Below, piece after piece: positions 32,657 to 39,961 of a stretch of 64,000 nt of DNA. The DNA is from an uncultured Selenomonadales bacterium. GTDB taxonomy: Bacteria > Bacillota > Negativicutes > Selenomonadales > Selenomonadaceae. Made by a program: the position numbers and the translations under genes. A model generated the notes under the pieces. It was not told the DNA's origin, made no database searches, and was given only the letters and a program-made list of their open reading frames with translations. Where the stretch lies: the NCBI GenBank assembly GCA_947165295.1, contig CAMUZU010000007.1:1-64000 (forward strand), read 5' to 3'. The number at the start of each line of letters is the position of its first letter. The stretch's first letter is position 1.

Positions 32657-33385
32657 ATGTCGTCAATCGGGCGAATGTTCGACCAGTTAAATTTCTTCGC
32701 CGCCGCAAGCGTGATAGGCACGACGGCTTTGACGGTGGTTTTCTTCGAGAAATACGCGAAAAAAAAATTGCCGCCCGCCGACGGCTTCGACAAACAAGAG
32801 CCTCCAAAAGAAATTCACGGCGGCTGGTATGCGGGACTGTTCTGCGCGGAACTTTATGGGCAATTCGCGGCGGCAAAAACTTTGGACGCAACCGACGCCG
32901 TAATTTCCACCGTCGTCAACGTCGCAATGAATATCTTGGTGTTTTTCGTCTGCTACGGAGTTTTGGGCGCGGCGGGCGTCGACAAAGAAGATCTTTACGC
33001 ACGTTGCAAGAAAGCGTTCATGGGTCTTGTGATTTTGTCGTGGGCGTTGATGATTTTTGCGGATTACGCGCTCGACATGCAAGCCGACTCAACTCGAAAC
33101 GTTCCCGCCGTCAATCAACAGGTTCAAGCCGAATACGTCACGACTTTGAACAGCGAAAACATTTTCATTGACCTCAACACTTTGGTTCGGACGAACAACA
33201 CTAACGAAGACGTTGCACCCGAATTTAAATGCGTTTTGGTCGGTGAGGACGGCACTCGGCAAAGTTGCGAATTCAGAGCTCGCGGCATTGTCGTCATGTA
33301 CATTGACGGCGTCGAAGTCGGCGATTCAATCAACAATCCCGACGTCGAAGAACTTTACAGTGCCATCGTCAAGAAATTTCTGTGA
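32657..33385 (+). CDS. Membrane protein with extracytoplasmic C-terminal domain
   Basis: A 242-residue protein starting at ATG 32657 (AAAGGAG at 32641-32647; the TTG at 32648 is too close). Hydrophobic segments lie at about 11-28, 79-104 and 117-137, followed by about 100 soluble residues containing LVRTNNTNEDVAPEFKC and EFRARGIVVMYIDGVEVGD. No family is recognised. It ends 5 bases before the convergent HTH gene stop, leaving no room for a terminator. Confidence 0.75.
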   Translation: MSSIGRMFDQLNFFAAASVIGTTALTVVFFEKYAKKKLPPADGFDKQEPPKEIHGGWYAGLFCAELYGQFAAAKTLDATDAVISTVVNVAMNILVFFVCYGVLGAAGVDKEDLYARCKKAFMGLVILSWALMIFADYALDMQADSTRNVPAVNQQVQAEYVTTLNSENIFIDLNTLVRTNNTNEDVAPEFKCVLVGEDGTRQSCEFRARGIVVMYIDGVEVGDSINNPDVEELYSAIVKKFL

Positions 33386-33390
33386 GCCGC

Positions 33391-33825
33391 TCAAGTCAGC
33401 AGCTCCGTTTCGCCCAGTTGATGCAAAAGTTCGTTCGTCTCCATGACCGACAACTTATGTTCGACGGCGAAAATTATTGTCGAGTCCCACGGGTTGCGCG
33501 GATAAAGCGGGCTTTGTTTTGCGTACCTGAGCAAGTATTGTATCTCATCCAAATTCAAACCCATTGCGATTGCCAAAGCCAACAGCTTCGGACGCGACGG
33601 GTTTTTTCTTGTGCCCGAAAAGATGTGGTAAGCGTATTCGCGGTTGAGTTGTGACGCGGCGATAACTTCGGGCTTCGACAAATTTTTTTCGGCAAGCAAG
33701 CTCGTCAAGTACTCGTGGAGCGGCACGACGAATTCATCTTGATTGCGTTGGCGAAAATTTTGCGGGTCGCGTTCGGTTTTTAATTCCGCAAATAAATCGC
33801 AGGTGTTTTTTGCGAAAGTCGGCAA
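33391..33825 (-). CDS. HTH (XRE-like) regulator divergent from a Ser/Thr kinase
   Basis: A 144-residue protein starting at TTG 33825, which is preceded on the minus strand by AAAGGAGTGATTAAC; longer upstream frames run antisense through the kinase gene. A helix-turn-helix domain lies at about 45-100 (LLAEKNLSKPEVIAASQLN, then EYAYHIFSGTRKNPSRPKLL). The C-terminal part (LSVMETNELLHQLGETELL) is helical. It resembles short regulators found next to bacterial protein kinases. It shares the 63-base divergent gap with the kinase gene, so it may control that promoter or be a kinase substrate. The binding site is not identified. Confidence 0.82.
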   Translation of the reverse strand: MPTFAKNTCDLFAELKTERDPQNFRQRNQDEFVVPLHEYLTSLLAEKNLSKPEVIAASQLNREYAYHIFSGTRKNPSRPKLLALAIAMGLNLDEIQYLLRYAKQSPLYPRNPWDSTIIFAVEHKLSVMETNELLHQLGETELLT

Positions 33826-33843
33826 GTTAATCACTCCTTTTTG

Positions 33844-33852
33844 TGTTATGAT
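33844..33852 (+). promoter_or_regulatory. Extended -10 promoter of the kinase gene
   Basis: TGTTATGAT lies 36 bases upstream of the GTG at 33889, within the divergent gap shared with the HTH regulator. Confidence 0.5.
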
Positions 33853-33888
33853 AGCCAAACAGAAATTTTTTGCAAGGGTGGCGGTCTC

Positions 33889-35376
33889 GTGACGGATTTC
33901 GATAAATTTTTCGGCGCGGCTTATGACATCGTCGACACCATCAAAGCTGACGATAAAAGTTTCGTCGCCGTCGTCTACGACAAGCAAGCCAAACGTCTCT
34001 GCGTCATGAAAGAGCGCGACGCTCGCTTGACGGAAGTTTATCGGATTCTGCGCGAATTGGACTTGCCGACCGTCCCGAAGATTTATCGCACGTTCGACCG
34101 CGACGGAAAACTTGTCGTCATCGAAGAACACATCGACGGGCAAACGCTCGACGAACTTTTGACGTACCGTCCCGACACGTTGACGGAAGAACTTGCGACG
34201 AACGTCCTGTTGCAGGTGTGCGGCACGCTGATTGAGTTGCACAAGGCGGACATAATTCACCGTGACTTGACGCCGTCGAACATCATGTTGACCGAAAGCC
34301 ACGCCGTCAAGCTGATTGACTTCGGCATTGCGCGGATTTTCAAGCCCGAAAGTTCAAGCGACACGGAATTTCTCGGCACACGCGGCTACGCGGCACCCGA
34401 ACAGTTCGGCGTCTTCGACTTGGGGCAGACAGACGCTCGTACGGATATTTTCGTCCTCGGCTCGACCGTCAAACGTTTGCTCGGCAAAGATTATCGCGGC
34501 AAACTCGTCGACGTGATGAACCGTTGCACCGATTTAAATCCGACGAACCGTTACCAAAGTGCCGACGAAGTGATTCGCGCCGTCAAACGCGCCCGCAAGT
34601 TGTATCTGCTTAAGCGCGTGACTTTGACCGTTGCAATGCTCGGCGTGATTTCTTTTGCGGCAAAGACGATTGACAGTTATAAGGGACAAGAGACAAGGGA
34701 CACGGGACAAGTTGTTACCGTTGCCGAAGTTGAATTGCCGACCGTCGACACCGTCACCGACGCGCCCGAAGTTGTCGAAGTTCAATCGCCCGCTGCATTG
34801 AGCGACGACACCGCCAAAAGTTTAATCGACTTCGCCAACACCTCGACCGCCGCGCAGATTGTCACCGTGCCCGACGTTCAAGTTGCGCCGTTGCCTACTC
34901 GCCCGCCGCTTAAAGTTGAGCCGGTTAAAGAACCCGAACCGAAACGAAGCCGATTAGCCGACCGCGTGAAGTTGTATTTGTACCTTAACGGCAAACTCAC
35001 CGAAAACCGCGGCGAACACACGACTGCGGGCGATGTGACATTAAACGCCGCCGAATGTCAAAATTGGCAACTCGACGCCCGCGGACGTTATTCATTGTTC
35101 CCGTCGAATTGGACGGCACGGCTGACGATTGACAACATCACGGCTGAAGATTTTGTCAACCCGCGAATCAGTGTATCTTTCGGCAGCGGCAAAGACAGAT
35201 TTTACATCGACATTCCGACCGTCAAAGCGGGGCAGACGGTTGACGTTGACATTCCGATTGCGGGCAAAACCGCGTTCAGTGAAAACTCTAAAGAGTGCAC
35301 AATCTGGATTTGGGCAGGAACTATCGGCGAAAAACGCGGTTATACTCTTATACGCGATCTGGAAATAAAATCGTGA
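33889..35376 (+). CDS. Membrane Ser/Thr protein kinase
   Basis: A 495-residue protein starting at GTG 33889 (AAGGGTGG upstream). The kinase domain spans about 1-225, with candidate ATP-binding Lys41 (CVMKERD), the catalytic loop HRDLTPSNIML (Asp126) and DFG (Asp144, LIDFGIAR). The activation segment is GTRGYAAPEQFG. The glycine-rich loop is poor: the segment before Lys41 has no GxGxxG. A transmembrane helix lies at about 240-260, then an acidic Thr/Val/Pro-rich linker, then an extracytoplasmic beta-rich domain (about 355-495). Layout fits a sensor kinase with an outside ligand domain, but no PASTA repeats are seen. It lies 18 bases before LRR gene 3. Confidence 0.92.
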   Translation: MTDFDKFFGAAYDIVDTIKADDKSFVAVVYDKQAKRLCVMKERDARLTEVYRILRELDLPTVPKIYRTFDRDGKLVVIEEHIDGQTLDELLTYRPDTLTEELATNVLLQVCGTLIELHKADIIHRDLTPSNIMLTESHAVKLIDFGIARIFKPESSSDTEFLGTRGYAAPEQFGVFDLGQTDARTDIFVLGSTVKRLLGKDYRGKLVDVMNRCTDLNPTNRYQSADEVIRAVKRARKLYLLKRVTLTVAMLGVISFAAKTIDSYKGQETRDTGQVVTVAEVELPTVDTVTDAPEVVEVQSPAALSDDTAKSLIDFANTSTAAQIVTVPDVQVAPLPTRPPLKVEPVKEPEPKRSRLADRVKLYLYLNGKLTENRGEHTTAGDVTLNAAECQNWQLDARGRYSLFPSNWTARLTIDNITAEDFVNPRISVSFGSGKDRFYIDIPTVKAGQTVDVDIPIAGKTAFSENSKECTIWIWAGTIGEKRGYTLIRDLEIKS

Positions 35377-35394
35377 ACTTTGGAGGCGAACGAC

Positions 35395-36423
35395 ATGCAA
35401 AGCGGCTCATGCGGCAACAATTTGCGCTGGACTCTCGACGACGACGGCACGCTTACAATCGGCGGCGAAGGCGACATGAACAATTACTGGTACGATTCGC
35501 CGTGGTACAAAAGCGCACGCGTCAAGAAAGTCATCGTCGAAAGCGGCGTGACTTCAATCGGTAAAATGGCTTTTGAAGATTGTCACGAAATTGTAAGCGT
35601 GGCACTCCCGAACAGTTTGAGGCACATCGGCAATTTCGCGTTCAACTTTTGCACAAGCTTGCGCGACGTGAATATTCCCGACGGCGTCACGAAGATTGGT
35701 CAAAGCGCGTTCAAATGTTGCGGCGGCTTGACGAGCATAATAATCCCCGAAAGCGTCACCGAGCTTGACGATTGGACGTTCGACACTTGCACGGGCTTAA
35801 CACGCGTCACAATCCCCGACACCGTAAAGACATTCGGGCGCGGCGTCTTCAGCTGTTGCACGAGTTTGACAAGCGTCACGATTCCCGCAGGCGTCGTTGA
35901 ATTCGGCGATTACGTCTTCGACCGTTGCACGAACCTTAAAACGATTTACTGCGCGGCGAACTTTCGCTTCACGGGGCTTTTGTCTTACGGCAACAGCGCG
36001 AAAATTATTCCGTGCAGTTTGACTTGGCAATTCGACGACGGCACGTTGACTGTCGGCGGTGTGCGCGAATTGAACTTTGTCGACGAAGAACCGCCGTGGC
36101 TTGACCGTTGCGAAAGAATTCAAAAGCTTGTCGTCGGTGACGGTGTCGAAAAAATTTCCGCGCACGCCTTCGACAACTGCCCGCGACTTGAAGTGGTGAC
36201 CTTGCCCGACAGCGTGAAGACAATCGGCGACATGGCGTTTCCGTTTTCGTTCTGCGGCGATTTCAACGTCAACGGTGGCAAAAATGTTTTCTGGTGCGTT
36301 GAAGACGGCGTGCTTGTCGTTAAGAAAAATCCCGCAGCGGTCGGAGACGACTTTTCAATCGGCACGGTGCGTTGTTGGCGTGATGTCGAAAAAAATATTC
36401 GCGGCGTCATTCCAAATTCCTAA
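35395..36423 (+). CDS. BspA-type leucine-rich repeat protein 3, C-terminally truncated
   Basis: A 342-residue paralogue starting MQSGSCGNNLRWTLDDDG at ATG 35395, with TTTGGAGGCGAACGAC. About six LRR_5 repeats (IGKMAFEDCHEIVSV type) are followed by a second cap and the shared C-terminal domain. The domain stops early: after KNIRGV, where the paralogues continue with about 25 more residues to ISFE/ISFG, this protein reads IPNS and stops. IPNS and the stop come from an AT-rich repeat (ATTCCAAATTCCTAATTAC). It is co-transcribed with the kinase. No signal peptide is seen. Confidence 0.87.
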   Translation: MQSGSCGNNLRWTLDDDGTLTIGGEGDMNNYWYDSPWYKSARVKKVIVESGVTSIGKMAFEDCHEIVSVALPNSLRHIGNFAFNFCTSLRDVNIPDGVTKIGQSAFKCCGGLTSIIIPESVTELDDWTFDTCTGLTRVTIPDTVKTFGRGVFSCCTSLTSVTIPAGVVEFGDYVFDRCTNLKTIYCAANFRFTGLLSYGNSAKIIPCSLTWQFDDGTLTVGGVRELNFVDEEPPWLDRCERIQKLVVGDGVEKISAHAFDNCPRLEVVTLPDSVKTIGDMAFPFSFCGDFNVNGGKNVFWCVEDGVLVVKKNPAAVGDDFSIGTVRCWRDVEKNIRGVIPNS

Positions 36424-36441
36424 TTACAAATTCCTAATTGC
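36413..36441. repeat. AATTCCTAATTA repeat ending LRR gene 3
   Basis: ATTCCAAATTCCTAATTAC followed by AAATTCCTAATTGCAG forms two imperfect direct copies. It is related in reverse complement to the GGAATTAGGAAT repeat in the mtlA leader (9297-9330). It supplies the last four codons and stop of LRR gene 3 and precedes tmcAL. Confidence 0.6.
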
Positions 36442-36459
36442 AGTTTTGAGGCGAACACG

Positions 36460-37680
36460 TTGGCAGTCGGAATAATCGCGGAGTACAACCCGTTCCACGC
36501 GGGACACGCATATCAAATCGCGCAGATTAAAAATTTTTCGGACGCGGAGATTGTCGCGGTAATGAGCGGCAACTTCACTCAGCGCGGCGAACCTGCAATT
36601 CTCGACAAGCACACACGCGCACGGCTCGCTGTTGCAAACGGCGTCGATCTGGTGTTTGAACTTCCGTTCGTGTCGGCGGTCAGGAGCGCGCAGGACTTCG
36701 CACGCGGCGGAATTCGTCTGCTCGAAAGTTTGGGCGTCGTCGATACGTTGGCATTCGGCGCGGAGGTGACGGACTTGCCGAAATTGAAACTTGCGGCTTC
36801 GACGTTCAACGAAAAATTTTTCGCAGACGAACTTCACGCGCTCATGTCGACGGGCACAAGTTACGCGGCAGCCGTCACGAAAATTTTGGCGACAGTCACC
36901 GACCTCGACGAAAAGTTTTTGCGTCAACCGAACACGATACTTGCCGTCGAATATTTGCGAACGTTGCCCGAAAAAATTTCGCCGCTGTTAATCGCTCGAC
37001 GCGGAGCCGCTTACGACGATTCGACGTTGCACGAAGAATTTTCGTCTGCGTCGGCAATTCGGACGGCAATTCGCGAACCGTCACCGCCGTGGCAAAAAAT
37101 TTCCGCGCAGGTGGACGCACAAACTTTGACGGCACTTCGCGACGAAAAACTTTCGGGGCTCGTCGACGAAGAATTTTTGTTTCGCCCGCTGTTGACCCAG
37201 TTGTTGACTGCGACCGCCGCCGACCTGCGAAAAATTTACGGCATGACGGAGGGACTCGAATTCAGATTGCTCGACGCCGCGACGCAAGCCGAAAGTTTGT
37301 CGGAGCTGGTGACGCTTGTCGTCGGACGAAGATTTACCGCAAGCCGCGTGCGACGATTAATCTTGCACACGTTGCTTGACGTGACGGGCGAATTGATTGC
37401 CGAAGTTGACGCGTCAACCTGCGCGAAAGTTTTGGCGTTCAGCGAACGAGGCCGCCGCTTGCTGAAAAAAATATCTGCGCCCGTGGTCACCAAACTCACA
37501 AAGCATTTGAATCGCCGCGACTTGACGGAGGGGACGCGCCCGCTTGAGCCGTGCCAAAAAATTTTGCGGACGGACGTGCTTGCAAGCGACCTGCGGGCAA
37601 CATTGTTTGACGTGCCGAAACCGCGACGAACTGACTTCACGACATCTCCGACAGCGAAGGTAACCGGCCGTCATGGATGA
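36460..37680 (+). CDS. tmcAL: tRNA(Met) cytidine acetate ligase TmcAL
   Basis: A 406-residue enzyme that activates acetate with ATP and makes N4-acetylcytidine at the wobble position of elongator tRNA-Met in Firmicutes. The N-terminus GIIAEYNPFHAGHAYQI is the nucleotidyltransferase HxGH-type signature. MSGNFTQRGEPAILDKHTRA and DLVFELPFVSAVRSAQDFA are also diagnostic. TTG at 36460 is the likely start (TTTTGAGGCGAACACG). The C-terminus TGRHG and the TGA stop are encoded by stem 3 of element copy J, exactly as in trmFO with copy I. Confidence 0.93.
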   Translation: MAVGIIAEYNPFHAGHAYQIAQIKNFSDAEIVAVMSGNFTQRGEPAILDKHTRARLAVANGVDLVFELPFVSAVRSAQDFARGGIRLLESLGVVDTLAFGAEVTDLPKLKLAASTFNEKFFADELHALMSTGTSYAAAVTKILATVTDLDEKFLRQPNTILAVEYLRTLPEKISPLLIARRGAAYDDSTLHEEFSSASAIRTAIREPSPPWQKISAQVDAQTLTALRDEKLSGLVDEEFLFRPLLTQLLTATAADLRKIYGMTEGLEFRLLDAATQAESLSELVTLVVGRRFTASRVRRLILHTLLDVTGELIAEVDASTCAKVLAFSERGRRLLKKISAPVVTKLTKHLNRRDLTEGTRPLEPCQKILRTDVLASDLRATLFDVPKPRRTDFTTSPTAKVTGRHG

Positions 37681-37830
37681 CGGCCGCCGCCCGCAGTTGA
37701 TACAGGATGTATCACCTGCGGGCACACACGGCACGAGGTACCGACAACATTTTGGCGACGAATGACCAACGCCCCCGCGAGGGGTCTTTTCTTTTTGCTA
37801 CTTTTTCTTTGGACAAGCAAAGAAAAAGTA
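37666..37830 (-). repeat. Three-hairpin element, copy J, with an internal terminator-like insert
   Basis: In reverse orientation: stem 3 GGCCGTCATGGATGACGGCC (37666-37685), stem 2 37689-37723 (outer GCCCGCAG/CTGCGGGC, inner TGATACA/TGTATCA) and stem 1 37799-37830 (longer, CTTTTTCTTTG). Between stems 2 and 1 an extra 75 bases include CCCC-GCGA-GGGG followed by TCTTTTCTTTTT, itself terminator-like (37771-37796). It supplies the tmcAL stop. Confidence 0.88.
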
Positions 37831-37876
37831 GATCCTGAAAATCAAACTTCACGAATCAGCCGAATCGAAGCGACGC

Positions 37877-37985
37877 GCCGCAACCGACAAGCCGCACCGT
37901 CAACGCAACCGACAACGTAACCCCGACAGCCGCAACCGACAAGCCGCGACCGTCAACGCAACCGATAAGCCGCAACGTCACAATC
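37877..37985. repeat. Imperfect 52-bp tandem repeat
   Basis: GCCGCAACCGACAAGCCGC occurs at 37877 and again at 37929, each followed by a CCGTCAACGCAACCGA segment. The unit is about 52 bases with two full copies and a partial third. It lies in the 458-base gap between tmcAL and the OadG-like gene, after element copy J. No gene is seen in this gap. Confidence 0.7.
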
Positions 37986-38092
37986 GTCAACGCCGATAAA
38001 AAAATTTCGCCGTTAAAGGATTTTGCGCCCGCAAGTTGAATAATCTTTACGGTAAAGCAACAAACGGTCTTTATTTTTTTTGACGCGGCAAT

Positions 38093-38098
38093 TATAAT
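38093..38098 (+). promoter_or_regulatory. Candidate -10 of the OadG-OadB genes
   Basis: TATAAT lies 41 bases upstream of the ATG at 38139. TTGACG at 38080 is too close (7 bases) to be its -35. Confidence 0.4.
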
Positions 38099-38138
38099 GC
38101 GCTAAGCTTTGCAAAACATATTCGAGGTGATTTTTTTT

Positions 38139-38519
38139 ATGGAACATGCACCGGTAACGACGAATCCGTTGATAATCATGGTAATCAACATGACCGTCGT
38201 GTTCATCGTGCTCGTGTCGCTGATTTATTTGATAAAGTTGATTCACTTTATCGACCCGACCAAAGAGCCTGACCAAAAGCCCGAAGACGGCGTTGCACCG
38301 GGAGAACCGCCGCTCGTTGCGGTGAAATCTTCAAGTCCGCCTGCCGTCGCAGAACCCGAACCCGTCGACGAAGGCATAAATCCCGAAGTAATCGCGGCAA
38401 TCTCTGCGGCAATTTCGGCTTACGGCTTTTCCGGTCAAGTCAAGGCCGTGCGAATCGTCAATCACGAAGGCACACCGTGGCGCGCTTCGGCTCGCTTTAA
38501 TAACTTGTCGCGCAAGTAG
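38139..38519 (+). CDS. OadG-type gamma subunit of a sodium-pump decarboxylase
   Basis: A 126-residue protein with one N-terminal membrane helix (about 10-38, MVINMTVVFIVLVSLIYLI), a Pro/Glu-rich linker and a C-terminal segment (VIAAISAAISAYG, VKAVRI). These are features of OadG/MmdD-like subunits that assemble sodium-translocating decarboxylases. ATG 38139 is preceded by CGAGGTGA. It lies 12 bases before the beta subunit gene. The catalytic alpha and biotin-carrier subunits are not in the window, so oxaloacetate, methylmalonyl-CoA and glutaconyl-CoA pumps all remain possible. Confidence 0.82.
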   Translation: MEHAPVTTNPLIIMVINMTVVFIVLVSLIYLIKLIHFIDPTKEPDQKPEDGVAPGEPPLVAVKSSSPPAVAEPEPVDEGINPEVIAAISAAISAYGFSGQVKAVRIVNHEGTPWRASARFNNLSRK

Positions 38520-38531
38520 AAAGGAGAGTGA

Positions 38532-39674
38532 TTGACTTTGGAATTTGTCAACGCATTTGTCGTGTCGCTTCAGGCGGTGTGGAACGACAGCGGCTTTTCG
38601 GCCTTCACACCGGGCAACGGCATCATGATTCTTGTCGGGCTTGTGCTGATTTACATGGCATTCGTCAAAGAGTTTGAACCGCTTCTGCTCGGTCCGATAG
38701 CTTTCGGATGTATCTTGGCGAACTTCCCGAACACGGGCTTTTTCGGCGAAGAAATGAACGTCATGAAGGCGATAAACTTCGGTATCACGAACGAAATTTT
38801 CCCGCCGTTAATCTTCTTGGGTATCGGAGCAATGACGGACTTCAGCCCGCTGCTTGCCCGCCCGTCGACGTTGCTTCTCGGCGCGGCGGCACAAATCGGC
38901 GTGTTCGTTGCACTCGGCGGCGCAATGGTCGTCGGCTTCAACGTGCATGAGGCGGCGGCAATCGGCATTATCGGCGGCGCGGACGGCCCGACGTCAATTT
39001 ACCTGTCGACAAAACTTGCCCCGCATTTGCTCGGCGCAATCGCTGTCGCGGCGTATTCGTATATGTCGCTGGTACCGATGATTCAACCGCCGATTATGAA
39101 ACTCATGACAACTCAGGCGGAACGCGAAATCGTTATGCAGGAACTGCGCCCCGTCACGAAGTTTGAGCGAATCGTCTTCCCGATTGTCGCGACGATTTTT
39201 ATCAGCTTGTTGTTGCCGCCGATAGCCGCACTGCTCGGCTGTTTGATGTTGGGCAACCTGTTCCGCGAATCGGGCGTTACCGACCGTTTGAGTGACACCG
39301 CGCAGAATTCGCTGATTAATATCGTGACAATCTTCCTGGGCACGGGCACGGGCATGACAATGAACGCGCATGACTTCCTGCGTGCCGACACGCTGTTGAT
39401 TATCGGACTCGGACTTGTCGCGTTTATCGGCGGCACGGCGGGCGGCGTCCTCTTCGGCAAGATCATGTGCAAATTCACTGGCGGCGCAATCAATCCGCTT
39501 ATCGGCTCGGCGGGCGTCTCGGCTGTCCCGATGGCGGCTCGCGTCAGCCAACTCGTCGGCATGAAGGCAAAACCCGGCAACTACCTTTTGATGCACGCAA
39601 TGGGTCCGAACGTCGCGGGCGTTATCGGCACGGCGGTCGCTGCGGGCACAATGCTTGCCATGCTAAAAGGCTGA
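38532..39674 (+). CDS. oadB: Beta subunit of a sodium-translocating decarboxylase (OadB/MmdB/GcdB type)
   Basis: A 380-residue integral membrane protein that couples decarboxylation of the biotin-bound carboxyl group to sodium export. It has about nine hydrophobic segments. The family signatures GIIGGADGPTSIYLSTKLAP and NPLIGSAGVSAVPMAARVSQ are present. TTG 38532 with AAGGAGAG is taken as the start; a second TTG at 38538 would remove two residues. The C-terminus is AMGPNVAGVIGTAVAAGTML. The alpha and biotin subunits must be encoded elsewhere. The gene symbol is by family; the partner enzyme is undetermined. Confidence 0.9.
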   Translation: MTLEFVNAFVVSLQAVWNDSGFSAFTPGNGIMILVGLVLIYMAFVKEFEPLLLGPIAFGCILANFPNTGFFGEEMNVMKAINFGITNEIFPPLIFLGIGAMTDFSPLLARPSTLLLGAAAQIGVFVALGGAMVVGFNVHEAAAIGIIGGADGPTSIYLSTKLAPHLLGAIAVAAYSYMSLVPMIQPPIMKLMTTQAEREIVMQELRPVTKFERIVFPIVATIFISLLLPPIAALLGCLMLGNLFRESGVTDRLSDTAQNSLINIVTIFLGTGTGMTMNAHDFLRADTLLIIGLGLVAFIGGTAGGVLFGKIMCKFTGGAINPLIGSAGVSAVPMAARVSQLVGMKAKPGNYLLMHAMGPNVAGVIGTAVAAGTMLAMLKG

Positions 39675-39689
39675 CTTTTCGGGAGTCGG

Positions 39690-39720
39690 GGACGCGCTGT
39701 CCTTGACCCCTGTTTTTTAA
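39690..39720 (+). terminator. Possible terminator after the decarboxylase beta gene
   Basis: GTCGGGGAC .. GACCCC is followed by TGTTTTTT, about 15 bases after the stop. The stem has mismatches. Confidence 0.5.
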
Positions 39721-39751
39721 CGAAAGCATAACAAAACTTCGACGCGGCGGT

Positions 39752-39760
39752 TGCTATAAT
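39752..39760 (+). promoter_or_regulatory. Extended -10 promoter of the giant-protein gene
   Basis: TGCTATAAT lies about 200 bases upstream of the giant gene and about 100 upstream of the leader ORF. No standard -35 is seen. The resulting long leader includes the 23-codon ORF. Confidence 0.55.
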
Positions 39761-39857
39761 CGCGTATAAGAATTAAGTATCGTCGACGTTCGTTCGATTT
39801 ATTTACGGAAGAACACGCGTTTAATTGCGCACTGAATTTTTTCGGGAGGTGGGGCTC

Positions 39858-39929
39858 ATGAGCGAACTTGCGGAATGCTTTTCATGCACGGAAACACGGC
39901 TCAGACAAATTCAACTCAGGAGGCCTTGA
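39858..39929 (+). CDS. 23-codon leader ORF upstream of the giant gene
   Basis: ATG 39858 to TGA 39929 encodes MSELAECFSCTETRLRQIQ and four more residues. It has a strong ribosome site (GGGAGGTGGGG at 39844-39854), which is why it is listed in spite of its size. Its 3' end contains a second perfect site (AGGAGG, 39918-39923). The giant gene starts 32 bases after the stop. It could be a regulatory leader peptide; there is no homology evidence. Confidence 0.45.
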   Translation: MSELAECFSCTETRLRQIQLRRP

Positions 39930-39961
39930 CCTCTACGCTCAAGGAAAGGAGACCGATACTT

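Noticed and set aside
33826-34302. Long upstream extension of the HTH gene on the minus strand
   Set aside because: It runs antisense through the kinase gene. A strong ribosome site fixes the start at TTG 33825.
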